Shown: positions 9,501 through 17,722 of the stretch, one piece after another
Position numbering within the stretch: position 1 is the first letter of the stretch
How the letters are laid out: every line of letters starts with the position of its first letter
NCBI RefSeq assembly: GCF_001294335.1
Contig: NZ_LGKG01000068.1
Coordinates: forward strand, 124,001-188,000
Direction of reading: 5' to 3'
Source of the DNA: Streptomyces chattanoogensis
GTDB lineage: Bacteria; Actinomycetota; Actinomycetes; Streptomycetales; Streptomycetaceae
DNA length: 64,000 bases
Notes under the pieces: model-generated
What the model was told of the DNA's origin: nothing
The model's database searches: none
The model's input: only the letters and a program-made list of their open reading frames with translations
Position numbers and translations under genes: made by a program

Positions 9501-10007
9501 ATGACCGACCGCGCGGGGTCCCGCTGGGCCCGTGGGCGTACCGCTCTGACGGCGTTTGCCGTGGTGACGGTGCTGGCGGCCGCCGGGGTGTGGGTCAGCC
9601 AGTCCGCCGACCGCGCGTCGGCGGTGGGCGCGGCGCCGAAGACCGCGGCGGTGCAGGGCGTGAAGGTGGACGGCAAGGGGTCCGGCGGGCTGCCGGTGGT
9701 GCGGGACTGCGGGATCGGGGATCCGGCGATCAAGCCGCAGGTGATCACGCTGACCTGCGCGGATGCGGGGATGGTGGCGACCGCGATCTCCTGGGACCGG
9801 TACGACTCCCGGGAGGCGGAGGGCACCGGTGTGGTGCAGGTGCAGAAGACGGCCGCGGGGGCCGGGACGGATGCCGGGTTCCCGGCGACGTTCCGGCTCT
9901 ACGGCGTCCGGACGGTCGGTGGAGCGCGGGCCTTCACGGGGCTCGAGGTGACGTACGAGGGCTCGACGCCGCTCGGTGTGACGACGGAGATGTACAAGCT
10001 CGCGTGA
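9501..10007 (+). CDS. Exported or membrane-anchored protein coupled to the histidine kinase
   Basis: A 168-residue protein with one N-terminal hydrophobic segment (about residues 14-32) after a basic stretch, then an extracytoplasmic domain with two cysteines (VVRDCGIGD, LTCADAG) that may form a disulfide. The GGGAGGAG ribosome-binding site fits ATG 9501. Its stop overlaps the kinase start (TGATG), so it is made with the kinase and may be its sensor partner. No named family recognised. Confidence 0.78.
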   Translation: MTDRAGSRWARGRTALTAFAVVTVLAAAGVWVSQSADRASAVGAAPKTAAVQGVKVDGKGSGGLPVVRDCGIGDPAIKPQVITLTCADAGMVATAISWDRYDSREAEGTGVVQVQKTAAGAGTDAGFPATFRLYGVRTVGGARAFTGLEVTYEGSTPLGVTTEMYKLA

Positions 10008-11278
10008 TGGGCATTCGAGGCCGGATCGCCCTGGCCATTTCCTGTGTGACGGCGCTGGCCGTGGTGGTGCTCGGGTTCGCCGTGCACCACATAGCGGATG
10101 CCGAGCGGGAGCGGTCGGCGCGGGCCTACCAGGACGACCGGCTGAGTTCGGCGCTGCAGATCTACGAGCGGGACGGGAAGCTGGTGCTGGGCGCGCAGCT
10201 GGACAGTGCGGCCTTGCCGTTGCCGCTGCGGGAGGCGGTGTTCAAGAACCGGTCGGGGACGTACATCAGCGGCGGTGAGGATCCGCGGGTGTGGGCGGCG
10301 ACCGGGGTCGGTGACGGCGGCGGGGGCCGTCCGGACCGGTCGTTGTCGGTGTCGGCGGCGTACCCGGACGACGATCCGGCGCAGGTGGCGCTGGACCGGG
10401 CGCTGCTGATCGCGGGGTGCGGCACGGTCGCGCTGATGGCGGTGGTGTCGTGGTTCGTGGCGCAGCGGCTGTCGCGGCGGCTGCGGCTGAGCGCGGCGGC
10501 GGCACGGCGGATTGCGGCGGGTGAGCCGCCGGACGCGGATGCGCTGGCGAGTAACGGCCGGGACGAGGTGGCCGAGTTGGGCCGCAGTGTGCATCACATG
10601 GCGACGTCGCTGGCGGCGCGGGTGGAGGCGGAGCGGGAGTTCACCGCGGATGTGGCGCATGAGCTGCGTACTCCGGTGGCCGGGCTGGTGGCGGCGGCGG
10701 AGCTGCTGCCGCAGCCGCGGGCCGTGGAGATGGTGCAGGACCGGGCGCAGGCGATGCGGCGGCTGGTCGAGGACCTGCTGGAGGTGTCGCGGCTGGACGC
10801 GGGGGTGGAGCGGGCGGATCTGGATGCCTGTGAGCTGCCGTCGCTGGTGCGCGGGATCGTACGGCGGGCGGAGCGGCAGCGGGGTGTCGACGAGGTGTCG
10901 GTGACCGTCGAGGGCGAGCCGCAGATCGTGGAGACGGACCGGCGGCGGGTGGAGCGGGTGCTGGTGAATCTGCTGGCGAACGCGGCCAAGCACGGGAAGC
11001 CGCCGATCGAGGTGGTGGTGCGGGGGACGCAGATCGTGGTGCGGGATCACGGTCCGGGCTATCCGGCGGAGCTGTGTGCGGAGGGGCCGCGGCGGTTCCG
11101 TACGGCGGCGCCGGAGCGGGGCACGGGGCATGGCCTGGGGCTGACGATCGCGGTCGGGCAGGCGGATGTGCTGGGCGCGCGGCTGGACTTCGGCGCCGCC
11201 GCGGAGGGCGGCGCCGAGGCCGTGCTGGAGCTGCCGGACCGTACGGCGGTGGCGGCGCCGGGGCCGTACGGTCCGTAG
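10007..11278 (+). CDS. Sensor histidine kinase (no adjacent response regulator)
   Basis: A 423-residue membrane kinase. It has a first TM near residues 8-26, a periplasmic sensor region, a second TM around 130-150 followed by a HAMP-like linker (RRIAAGEPP), the dimerisation H-box FTADVAHELRTPVAG with the phosphorylated histidine near 212, the N-box LVNLLANAAKHG, and G-boxes DHGPGYP and GTGHGLGLTIA. The catalytic core looks intact, though the sequence between the two G-boxes is short. No response regulator is adjacent on either side, so its partner must be encoded elsewhere. Its start overlaps the preceding exported-protein gene. Confidence 0.9.
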   Translation: MGIRGRIALAISCVTALAVVVLGFAVHHIADAERERSARAYQDDRLSSALQIYERDGKLVLGAQLDSAALPLPLREAVFKNRSGTYISGGEDPRVWAATGVGDGGGGRPDRSLSVSAAYPDDDPAQVALDRALLIAGCGTVALMAVVSWFVAQRLSRRLRLSAAAARRIAAGEPPDADALASNGRDEVAELGRSVHHMATSLAARVEAEREFTADVAHELRTPVAGLVAAAELLPQPRAVEMVQDRAQAMRRLVEDLLEVSRLDAGVERADLDACELPSLVRGIVRRAERQRGVDEVSVTVEGEPQIVETDRRRVERVLVNLLANAAKHGKPPIEVVVRGTQIVVRDHGPGYPAELCAEGPRRFRTAAPERGTGHGLGLTIAVGQADVLGARLDFGAAAEGGAEAVLELPDRTAVAAPGPYGP

Positions 11279-11289
11279 GCGGGCGGGGC

Positions 11290-11390
11290 ACCCCTTGGGG
11301 AACCCTTAGGGGGCGTTCGAACGGATCCCCTAGGGGATGCGGGCGGCCCCTTGCAGGCCGCAACGTGGCGGGTGCGGGCGGGATTCCCGG
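11290..11390 (+). repeat. Dispersed palindromic repeat family R1, copy B
   Basis: Contains CCCTTAGGGGG, the core CGTTCGAACGGAT, CCCCTAGGGGATGCGGGC, then CCCCTTGCAGGCCGCAACG and TGGCGGGTG. It begins about 12 bp after the kinase stop and ends near the bcp stop. The closest relative is copy C; the arms of the hairpin are imperfect here. Confidence 0.85.
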
Positions 11391-11401
11391 GTCGCGCGGT
11401 G

Positions 11402-11869
11402 TTACAGGCCCAGGTCCTTGATGATCTTGGCGACGTGGCCGGTGGCCTTGACGTTGTAGAGGGCGCGTTCGACCTTGCCCTCCTCGTCCAGGATCACGGT
11501 GGAGCGGATGACGCCCTTGACGAGCTTGCCGTAGAGCTTCTTCTCGCCGAAGGCGCCGTAGGCCTCGAGGACCTTCTTGTCGGGGTCGCCGAGCAGCGTG
11601 ACCTTCAGGTCTTCCTTCTCGCGGAACTTGGCGAGCTTCTCCGGCTTGTCGGGGGAGATGCCGATGACGTCGTAGCCGTGGCCGGCCAGGAAGCCGAGGT
11701 TGTCGGTGAAGTCGCAGGCCTGCTTGGTGCAGCCGGGGGTCAGAGCGGCCGGGTAGAAGTAGACGATGACCTTGCGGCCCTTGTGGTCGGCGAGCGAGAC
11801 CTGCTTGCCGTCGGCGTCGGGCAGGGTGAAGGCGGGGGCGGTGTCGCCGGGCTGCAGTCGCTCGCTCAT
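11402..11869 (-). CDS. bcp: Thioredoxin-dependent thiol peroxidase (BCP/peroxiredoxin Q)
   Basis: A 155-residue peroxiredoxin that reduces peroxides with electrons from thioredoxin. The peroxidatic cysteine is C47 in LTPGCTKQACDF and the resolving cysteine is C52, the spacing of the atypical 2-Cys BCP class. The N-terminal GDTAPAFTLPDADG and central VIGISPDKPEKLAKF are family hallmarks. It is monocistronic, convergent with the kinase, and has the R1 repeat at its 3' side. Confidence 0.95.
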   Translation of the reverse strand: MSERLQPGDTAPAFTLPDADGKQVSLADHKGRKVIVYFYPAALTPGCTKQACDFTDNLGFLAGHGYDVIGISPDKPEKLAKFREKEDLKVTLLGDPDKKVLEAYGAFGEKKLYGKLVKGVIRSTVILDEEGKVERALYNVKATGHVAKIIKDLGL

Positions 11870-12035
11870 GGTGTCCTCCTACTGATACGGGGTGTGCCCC
11901 GACATTAGCCAGGTGGGCCGGGAGATGGGTGCGCGGGCGCCTCGGGTGCGTGAAACGGGGGTGCTGTGGGGCGTGTGCGGGTGCGAGCTGACAGACTGTC
12001 CATCACGAATGGCGCGAGACGACGGAGGCAGCGCG

Positions 12036-12356
12036 GTGGCGGAAGCCAGGACCCCGGCGCAGATCGAGGCGGACATCGCCCGCAGGCGGCAGGAGCTTGC
12101 CGTGACGCTCGACGAGATCGGTGTGCGGCTGCACCCGAGGACGATCATTGGCGATGCGAAGGCGGCGGCCGCGGCGGCGGTGGACCGTACGGCGGGGCGG
12201 GCGTATGTGACCGCGCACCGTGTGCTGGCGGATGTGCGGGCGCAGCTGGTGTCGGAGGACGGGGCGCCGCGGCTGGAGCGCATCGTTCCGGTGGCCGTGG
12301 TGGGTGTGGCCGTGGTGGGGCTGCTGGCCGTGAGTGCGAGGCGGCGCCGCGGCTGA
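12036..12356 (+). CDS. DUF3618 family membrane-anchored protein
   Basis: A 106-residue protein. It starts with the DUF3618 signature RTPAQIEADIARRRQELAVT, a helical stretch, and ends with one TM (VVGVAVVGLLAV) and a basic tail RRRR. GTG 12036 is preferred over ATG 12009 because GGAGG lies 7 bases upstream and the signature then follows directly. Function is unknown; in other actinobacteria similar proteins sit beside phage-shock or stress membrane proteins. Immediately downstream is the 81-bp tandem repeat. Confidence 0.82.
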   Translation: MAEARTPAQIEADIARRRQELAVTLDEIGVRLHPRTIIGDAKAAAAAAVDRTAGRAYVTAHRVLADVRAQLVSEDGAPRLERIVPVAVVGVAVVGLLAVSARRRRG

Positions 12357-12358
12357 TG

Positions 12359-12553
12359 TGTCTTCACTGACCGCAACCGTGCCGGGCATGTGCTGAGGTG
12401 TTTTCGCTGACCGCAACCGACGTCGGCTCCCGCCCCGGTCCGCCGTGAGGCGGGGTGCCGTGCCGGGCATGTGCTGAGGTGTTTTCGCTGACCGCAACCG
12501 ACGTCGGCTCCCGCCCCGGTCCACCGCGACGCGGGGTGCCGTGCCGGGCATGT
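12359..12553 (+). repeat. Tandem 81-bp repeat, about 2.4 copies
   Basis: Two full units start at 12379 and 12460, a partial third starts at 12541, and a partial copy of the unit's TTTTCGCTGACCGCAACC part precedes them. The unit begins GTGCCGGGCATGTGCTGAGG and ends in a short CCGCCGTGAGGCGG stem that differs slightly between copies. The partial third unit runs into the 5' region of the GroES-like gene. Confidence 0.9.
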
Positions 12554-12564
12554 ACGGTCATGCC

Positions 12565-12915
12565 GTGAGCCCGAATAACACCAAGGACACCCACGACAAG
12601 CTGCCGATCCGGATGCTGCACGACCGTGTGCTGGTCCGGACGGACATCCCCGAGGGCGAGCGCCGCTCGACCGGGGGCATCGTCATTCCGGCGACCGCGG
12701 CGGTCGGCCGCCGCCTGGCCTGGGCCGAGGTGGTCGCGGTCGGGCAGAACGTGCGGACGGTCGAGGTGGGGGACCGGGTGCTCTACGACCCGGAGGACCG
12801 GGCCGAGGTCGAGGTGCGCGGTGTGGCGTATGTGCTGATGCGGGAGCGCGATCTGCATGCGGTGGCCGCGGAGCGGCTGGAGGGCGCGACCGATTCGACC
12901 GGCCTGTATCTCTGA
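12565..12915 (+). CDS. GroES-like (Cpn10-fold) protein
   Basis: A 116-residue protein with the Cpn10 core: PIRMLHDRVLVR, GGIVIPATA, WAEVVAVGQN, VEVGDRVLYDPE and AYVLMRERDL. It is not next to a groEL, and its mobile-loop region is shorter and differs from classical GroES, so it is a secondary Cpn10-like protein. GTG 12565 is chosen because homologues begin about there. GTG 12541 and ATG 12550 are in frame but lie inside the 81-bp repeat, and no strong ribosome-binding site distinguishes them. Confidence 0.85.
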   Translation: MSPNNTKDTHDKLPIRMLHDRVLVRTDIPEGERRSTGGIVIPATAAVGRRLAWAEVVAVGQNVRTVEVGDRVLYDPEDRAEVEVRGVAYVLMRERDLHAVAAERLEGATDSTGLYL

Positions 12916-12957
12916 CGTCGGCCGGGCGGCCCCCGGCATCCGACGACTCTGTCCTTG

Positions 12958-12984
12958 ACGGGCGGTGACCGAGGTCACCGCCCG
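12958..12984 (+). terminator. Terminator after the GroES-like gene
   Basis: GGGCGGTGACC pairs with GGTCACCGCCC, then a T-rich tail (GTTCCGTTTGTC). Confidence 0.75.
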
Positions 12985-13110
12985 TTCCGTTTGTCGCCTG
13001 TCGGCCGCTTGCTAGCCTCGGACGTACCCGACGAGACGCGCCGTACCGGGTCAGGACAAGACGACGCACCCCTGTTGAAGCTGTTGCAGCGTTTTCACGG
13101 AGGTGCCGTC

Positions 13111-13431
13111 ATGGCATGGGTCCTGCTGGTCGTCGCCGGTCTGCTGGAGGTGGGCTGGTCGGTCGGGATGAAGTTCACCGAGGGTTTCACCCGGCTGTGG
13201 CCCAGTGTGTTCACCGGCGCGGGCATCGTCGCCAGCATGCTGCTGCTCTCGTACGCGGCCCGGACGCTGCCGATCGGTACGGCCTATGGCGTATGGGTGG
13301 GCATCGGGGCGGCCGGTGCGGCGGTGGTGGGGATGCTGGTCCTGGGGGAGCCGATGACCGCGGCCCGGATCTTCTTCATCTGCCTGCTGCTGGTGGCGGT
13401 GGTGGGACTCAAGGCGACGGCGGGGCACTGA
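13111..13431 (+). CDS. sugE: Small multidrug resistance (SMR) exporter, SugE/Gdx type
   Basis: A 106-residue, four-TM transporter. The essential glutamate is E13 in AGLLEVGWSVGMKFTEGF, and the GTAYGVWVGIGA loop is characteristic of the SugE/Gdx branch, whose studied members export guanidinium by proton exchange; the polyaromatic EmrE branch differs there. It is encoded alone rather than as a heterodimer pair. GGAGG precedes ATG 13111. I looked for a guanidine riboswitch in the leader and did not recognise one. Confidence 0.9.
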   Translation: MAWVLLVVAGLLEVGWSVGMKFTEGFTRLWPSVFTGAGIVASMLLLSYAARTLPIGTAYGVWVGIGAAGAAVVGMLVLGEPMTAARIFFICLLLVAVVGLKATAGH

Positions 13432-13433
13432 TC

Positions 13434-13463
13434 GCGGCCGGGGGCCCGGGGCCCGGGGGCCGC
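13434..13463. terminator. GC-rich hairpin between convergent genes
   Basis: GCGGCC and GGCCGC enclose alternating G and C runs, between the SMR gene and the penicillin-binding protein gene, which converge here. Confidence 0.5.
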
Positions 13464-13509
13464 GGCGCGGGACCTTCGCCCGGCGCCTTCGCCTGCGGGT
13501 TCCCGGGGA

Positions 13510-15756
13510 CTACAACAGCCACTCCCGCCGCCCCGCGTACGCCGCCGCTCCCTCCGGCCCCACCGTCGGGAATTCCTCCGTGGGCTCGGTGGTGGTCGGC
13601 TGTTCGGTCGGGAAGGTGGGGGTGGGCGGTTCGACGGTCGGTGTGGTGGGGGTGCCGGTCGGCGGGCCGGTGCTGGGGGGCACGGTCGTCGGTCCGGCGG
13701 TCGGCGGGGCGGTGGTGCCGGGTGGTTCGGGGGCCGTGCCCGAGTCCGTGGGGGCGGGCGGCAGGGGGCCGGCGCCCGGCTCCAGCTGGAGGTCGAAGTC
13801 GGTGACCGGGCGGCCCTCCAGGGCGGCGGCGGTGTAGTCGGCCCAGATCTCGGCGGGGAAGCCGCCGCCGTTGATGCGGGGCTCGCCCGCCGCCCCGTAC
13901 AGCGGCTCCTGGGCGGCGCTCTTGGGATTCTGGCCCAACACGGCGACGACGGTGGCGAGTTCGGGGGTGTATCCGGCGAACCAGGCGGCCTTGTCGCCCT
14001 CCGCGGTGCCGGTCTTGCCGGCCGCCGGGCGTCCGGCGCCCTGGGCGGCGGTGCCGGTGCCGCCGTCGACGACGCTGCGCAGGATCGAGGTGGTGGTGTC
14101 GGCGGCGCTGCGGTCGAGGGCGGTGCGCTCGGCGCGTTCGGGCAGCGGGATGTTCCCGCCGCTCTTGGCGACCTTGTCGACGAGGGTGTACGGGCGCTGT
14201 CTGCCGTGGTGGGCGAAGCCCGCGTAGACCTGCGTCATCTCCAGCACGCTGGGGGTGGCGGTGCCCAGGGAGATCGCGCCCTGGGAGGCGGCGAGGCTGG
14301 GAGTGTCGGGGGGAATGCCCAGGTCGACGGCGGTGTTCCGGACCTTGGTGGGGCCGACGTCGATGCCCATCTGGGCGTAGACGGCGTTGACGGATCTGTC
14401 GGTGGCCTCGGTGACGGTGATCGGGCCGTAGGAGCGGTCGTCCTCGTTGGCCGGGGCGAAGCCGGTGGGGGAGCCGTGGCTGAGGGTCATGCGTTTGTTG
14501 GTGCCGTCGTAGACGGTCTCGGGGGTGATCGGGACGCCGTCCTGGGTGGTGGAGCGGTTCTGGACGGCGGAGGCGAAGACGATCGGCTTGAAGGTGGAGC
14601 CGACCTGGTAGTCGCGGCGGGTGGCGCCGTTGACGTACTGCTTGGCGTAGTCGATGCCGCCGTACATGGCGACGACCCGGCCCGTGGCGGGGTCGATGGA
14701 GGCGCCGCCGGCCCGGACGTAGGTGTCGACCTTCCGGGTCTTGTCGAGCTTGTCCATCAGGCGGGTGGTGACGGCGTCGACGAAGGCGTCCTGGCGGTGC
14801 CTGCCGAGGGTGGTGGTGATGCGGTAGCCGCCGGCCCGCAGGGTGTCCTCGTCGAGGATCCTGTTGCGCGTCAGATAGTCCTTGACGGCCTCGACGACAT
14901 AGCCGCGCTGGCCGGAGAGTCCGGCGGAGGCCTTGACCGGTCCGGGTTCGGGGAATTTCATGGCGGCGCGTTCGGCGCGGCTGAGCCACTTCTTCTTGAC
15001 CATGCCGTCGAGGACGTAGTTCCAGCGCGCCAGGGCCCGCCGCTTGTTCTCGGGGTGGGCGGTGATGTCGTACAGGCTGGGGGCGTTGAGGAGGGTCGCG
15101 AGATAGGCGCCCTCGGCGGTGGTGAGCCGCTCGGAGTTCTTGCCGTAGTAGGCCTGGGCGGCGGCCTGGATGCCGTACGCATTGCGGCCGTAGTAGCTGG
15201 AGTTGAGGTAGCCCTCGAGGATCTGGTCCTTGGTCTCCTCGCGGTCGAGCTTGATGGCGATGAAGAATTCCTTGGCCTTGCGGGTGAGGGTCTGTTCCTG
15301 GCCGAGGTAGTAGTTCTTGACGTACTGCTGGGTGATGGTCGAGCCGGACTGCTTGCCCTTGCCGGTGACGGTGTTCCAGGCGGCGCGGAGCATGGCGGCG
15401 GGATCGACGGCGGATTCGGAGTAGAAGTCGCGGTCCTCGGCGGCCAGTACTGCCTGCTGGGTGGTCTTGGGGATCTGGCTGAGGGCGACGTTCTCGCGGT
15501 TGACGTCGCCGTCGCGGGCCAGGAAGGTGCCGTCGGAGTAGAGGTAGACGTTGCTCTGGGCCTTGGCGGCGCTGTTGGCGGGCGGGATGTCGACGAGGAG
15601 GTAGCCGGCGACGAGGCCGCCCACGAGCACCAGCAGGAAGAGCACGACGGAGGTCAGCACCGTCCGCCAGGTGGGCACGAGGCGGCGCCAGCCGGTGCGC
15701 CGGGGGCGTGCCGCACTGCCCGGGGTGGTCGTCCTGCCCTCCGGATCGTCGCTCAT
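13510..15756 (-). CDS. Class A penicillin-binding protein (transglycosylase/transpeptidase)
   Basis: A 748-residue bifunctional peptidoglycan synthase. The cytoplasmic N-terminus is basic and one TM lies near residues 33-55. The GT51 glycosyltransferase domain has EDRDFY, GGSTITQQ-like SGSTITQQYVKN and a conserved YLN-YYG segment. The transpeptidase domain has S387-T-F-K390, S455-V-N and K581-T-G-T. The last about 110 residues are a Pro/Thr-rich tail (PPTAGPTTVPPSTG), probably spanning the wall. It builds and crosslinks glycan strands outside the membrane. It is divergent from the ABC exporter operon. Confidence 0.95.
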   Translation of the reverse strand: MSDDPEGRTTTPGSAARPRRTGWRRLVPTWRTVLTSVVLFLLVLVGGLVAGYLLVDIPPANSAAKAQSNVYLYSDGTFLARDGDVNRENVALSQIPKTTQQAVLAAEDRDFYSESAVDPAAMLRAAWNTVTGKGKQSGSTITQQYVKNYYLGQEQTLTRKAKEFFIAIKLDREETKDQILEGYLNSSYYGRNAYGIQAAAQAYYGKNSERLTTAEGAYLATLLNAPSLYDITAHPENKRRALARWNYVLDGMVKKKWLSRAERAAMKFPEPGPVKASAGLSGQRGYVVEAVKDYLTRNRILDEDTLRAGGYRITTTLGRHRQDAFVDAVTTRLMDKLDKTRKVDTYVRAGGASIDPATGRVVAMYGGIDYAKQYVNGATRRDYQVGSTFKPIVFASAVQNRSTTQDGVPITPETVYDGTNKRMTLSHGSPTGFAPANEDDRSYGPITVTEATDRSVNAVYAQMGIDVGPTKVRNTAVDLGIPPDTPSLAASQGAISLGTATPSVLEMTQVYAGFAHHGRQRPYTLVDKVAKSGGNIPLPERAERTALDRSAADTTTSILRSVVDGGTGTAAQGAGRPAAGKTGTAEGDKAAWFAGYTPELATVVAVLGQNPKSAAQEPLYGAAGEPRINGGGFPAEIWADYTAAALEGRPVTDFDLQLEPGAGPLPPAPTDSGTAPEPPGTTAPPTAGPTTVPPSTGPPTGTPTTPTVEPPTPTFPTEQPTTTEPTEEFPTVGPEGAAAYAGRREWLL

Positions 15757-16055
15757 ATCGGTATGGACTCCTCGGCGGCCGCCGGAGGTTGTGCCGCGGC
15801 GGATCGATGGGGTGTCGGGGAACCGTGCATGATGCCCAGAAGGTTGTGTTCGCCCGATAAGCCACTACTGGAGAACTGTCGCATCATCTGTCCCGGTCGC
15901 GAGGGGTGGCGCGCACCGGTGACCGCCGCCTGACCGGCCGAACGGCGCCCGTGGGTCACCCGGACCGGTGAATAACCGATGGTGCGGTCCCCGCCTGCCC
16001 CACTAGGCTCCGATGCTTTGTCGCCGGATGACAAGGGGCAGGGGGGAACGCGGAG

Positions 16056-16853
16056 GTGTGGTACAGGGCCGTGGCGGCCGGCAGCTTCCGCCGGTACGCC
16101 ACCTACCGGACCGCCACCGTGGCGGGCGTCTTCACCAACACCGTCTTCGGCTTCATCGTCGCCTACACCTATATCGCCCTGTGGACGGAGCGCCCGCACC
16201 TCGGCGGCTACGGCCGGCCGGAGGCGCTGACGTTCGTATGGACCGCGCAGGCGCTGCTGGCGGCGTCGGCGCTGCTGTACGGCGGCGGTATCGACGAACT
16301 CCAGGAGCGGATCCGCAGCGGCGACATCGCGGTGGACCTCTGCCGGCCCGCCGATCTCCAGCTGTGGTGGCTGGCCGCCGACCTCGGCCGGGCCGCGTTC
16401 CAGCTGATCGGACGGGGCGTGGTCCCGCTGGCGGTGGGCGCCCTGTGCTTTCCGCTCGCGCTGCCCGGCGACGCGCTGACCTGGCTGACGTTCCTGTTCT
16501 CGGTGGCACTCGGGGTGGTGGTCGGCTTTGCGCTGCGCTATCTCGTCGCGCTGGCGTCCTTCTGGCTGCTCGACGGCTCGGGTCTGGCCCTGATCAGCGG
16601 CCTGGCCTGCATGTTCTTCTCGGGGATGGTGCTGCCGCTGCGGGCCTTCCCCGGCGCCCTGGCCGAGGTCGCGCAGCTGCTGCCGTGGGCGGCGATCCTC
16701 CAGGTGCCGGTGGACGTTCTGATCGGCACGCGGACCGGCGGATCGCTGCTGCGGGGGCTGGCGTTCCAGGCGGCGTGGGGTGTGGCGCTGCTGGCGCTGG
16801 GCCGGCTGGTGCAGGCGGCCGCCACCCGCAAGGTGGTCGTGCAGGGTGGCTAG
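16056..16853 (+). CDS. ABC-2 family exporter permease (subunit 1)
   Basis: A 265-residue six-TM protein starting MWYRAVAAGSFRRYATYRTATV, the pattern of the DUF990/ABC-2 permeases that occur in pairs with one ATPase. The GTG start has a GGGGGG-rich ribosome-binding site. It overlaps the second permease gene by 8 bp and forms a three-gene operon with the ATPase at 17723. Homologous cyanobacterial exporters handle viologen-like cations, but the substrate here is unknown. Confidence 0.87.
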   Translation: MWYRAVAAGSFRRYATYRTATVAGVFTNTVFGFIVAYTYIALWTERPHLGGYGRPEALTFVWTAQALLAASALLYGGGIDELQERIRSGDIAVDLCRPADLQLWWLAADLGRAAFQLIGRGVVPLAVGALCFPLALPGDALTWLTFLFSVALGVVVGFALRYLVALASFWLLDGSGLALISGLACMFFSGMVLPLRAFPGALAEVAQLLPWAAILQVPVDVLIGTRTGGSLLRGLAFQAAWGVALLALGRLVQAAATRKVVVQGG

Positions 16854-17715
16854 CGGAACGGCCGGCGCGGAGCGGATGCGGCACCCCGGGCGGACCGGAC
16901 GGGCGGCGGCGGTGGCGCACGGTCTGCGCGCGTACGGCCTGATCGTCCGGATGTGGATCCGCTCCACCCTCGCCTACCGCACCTCGTTCGTGATGATGGC
17001 GGTCGGCGACCTCGCCGCCACCGGCCTGGACTTCGTCGCCATCCTGCTGATGTTCTCCCAGATCGACGCCCTCGGCGGCTTCTCGCTGCCCGAAGTCGCC
17101 TTTCTCTACGGCACGTCCAGCCTTTCGCTGGGCCTGGCCGACCTGCTGCTCGGCAGCATCGAGCGGATCGGCCGGCGGGTGCGCGACGGCACCCTGGACA
17201 CCCTGCTGCTGCGCCCCGTACCGGTCTTCGCGCAGGTCGCCGCCGACCGTTTCGCGCTGCGCAGGCTGGGCCGGGTCAGCCAGGCGGTGCTGGTGCTGGG
17301 CTGGTCGCTGACGGAGCTGGAGGTGGACTGGACGGCGGGCCGGGTGCTGCTGGTGCCGCTGATGGCGCTGTGCGGTACGGCCATTTTCGGGGCGGTGTTC
17401 ACGGCCGGGGCGGCCTTCCAGTTCTGGGCGCAGGACGCGGCCGAGGTGCAGAACTCCTTCACCTACGGCGGCAACGCCCTGCTCCAGTACCCGCCCACGG
17501 TCTTCGCCAAGGACCTGGTGCGCGGGGTCACCTTCGTCATCCCGCTGGCCTTTGTGAACTGGCTGCCCGCGCTGCGGCTGCTGGGCCACCCCGATCCGCT
17601 GGGGCTGCCCGGCTGGGTGGACTTCCTGGGACCGGCGGTGGCGGCGCTGATGTGCGCGGGCGCGGGGCTGGCGTGGCGGTACGGGCTGCGCGCCTACCGG
17701 AGTACGGGAAGCTGA
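16846..17715 (+). CDS. ABC-2 family exporter permease (subunit 2)
   Basis: A 289-residue six-TM partner of subunit 1, with RSTLAYRTSFVMM near the first TM and the conserved cytosolic GTLDTLLLRPVPV region thought to couple to the ATPase. GTG 16846 overlaps the upstream stop and is preferred. ATG 16876 has a GGAG only 3 bases away and would trim 10 residues. The ATPase follows after 7 bp. Confidence 0.85.
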   Translation: MASGTAGAERMRHPGRTGRAAAVAHGLRAYGLIVRMWIRSTLAYRTSFVMMAVGDLAATGLDFVAILLMFSQIDALGGFSLPEVAFLYGTSSLSLGLADLLLGSIERIGRRVRDGTLDTLLLRPVPVFAQVAADRFALRRLGRVSQAVLVLGWSLTELEVDWTAGRVLLVPLMALCGTAIFGAVFTAGAAFQFWAQDAAEVQNSFTYGGNALLQYPPTVFAKDLVRGVTFVIPLAFVNWLPALRLLGHPDPLGLPGWVDFLGPAVAALMCAGAGLAWRYGLRAYRSTGS

Positions 17716-17722
17716 GGAACGG

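Noticed and set aside
13010..13110. Guanidine riboswitch expected before the SugE/Gdx-type exporter
   Set aside because: I could not find the paired ACGR-loop hairpins of guanidine-II or a convincing ykkC core; ACGA occurrences lack flanking stems.
13409..15933. Very long open frames on both strands over the penicillin-binding protein gene (818 and 575 codons)
   Set aside because: They are out-of-frame shadows of the PBP gene with Arg/Pro/Gly/Asp-rich low-complexity translations and no motifs.
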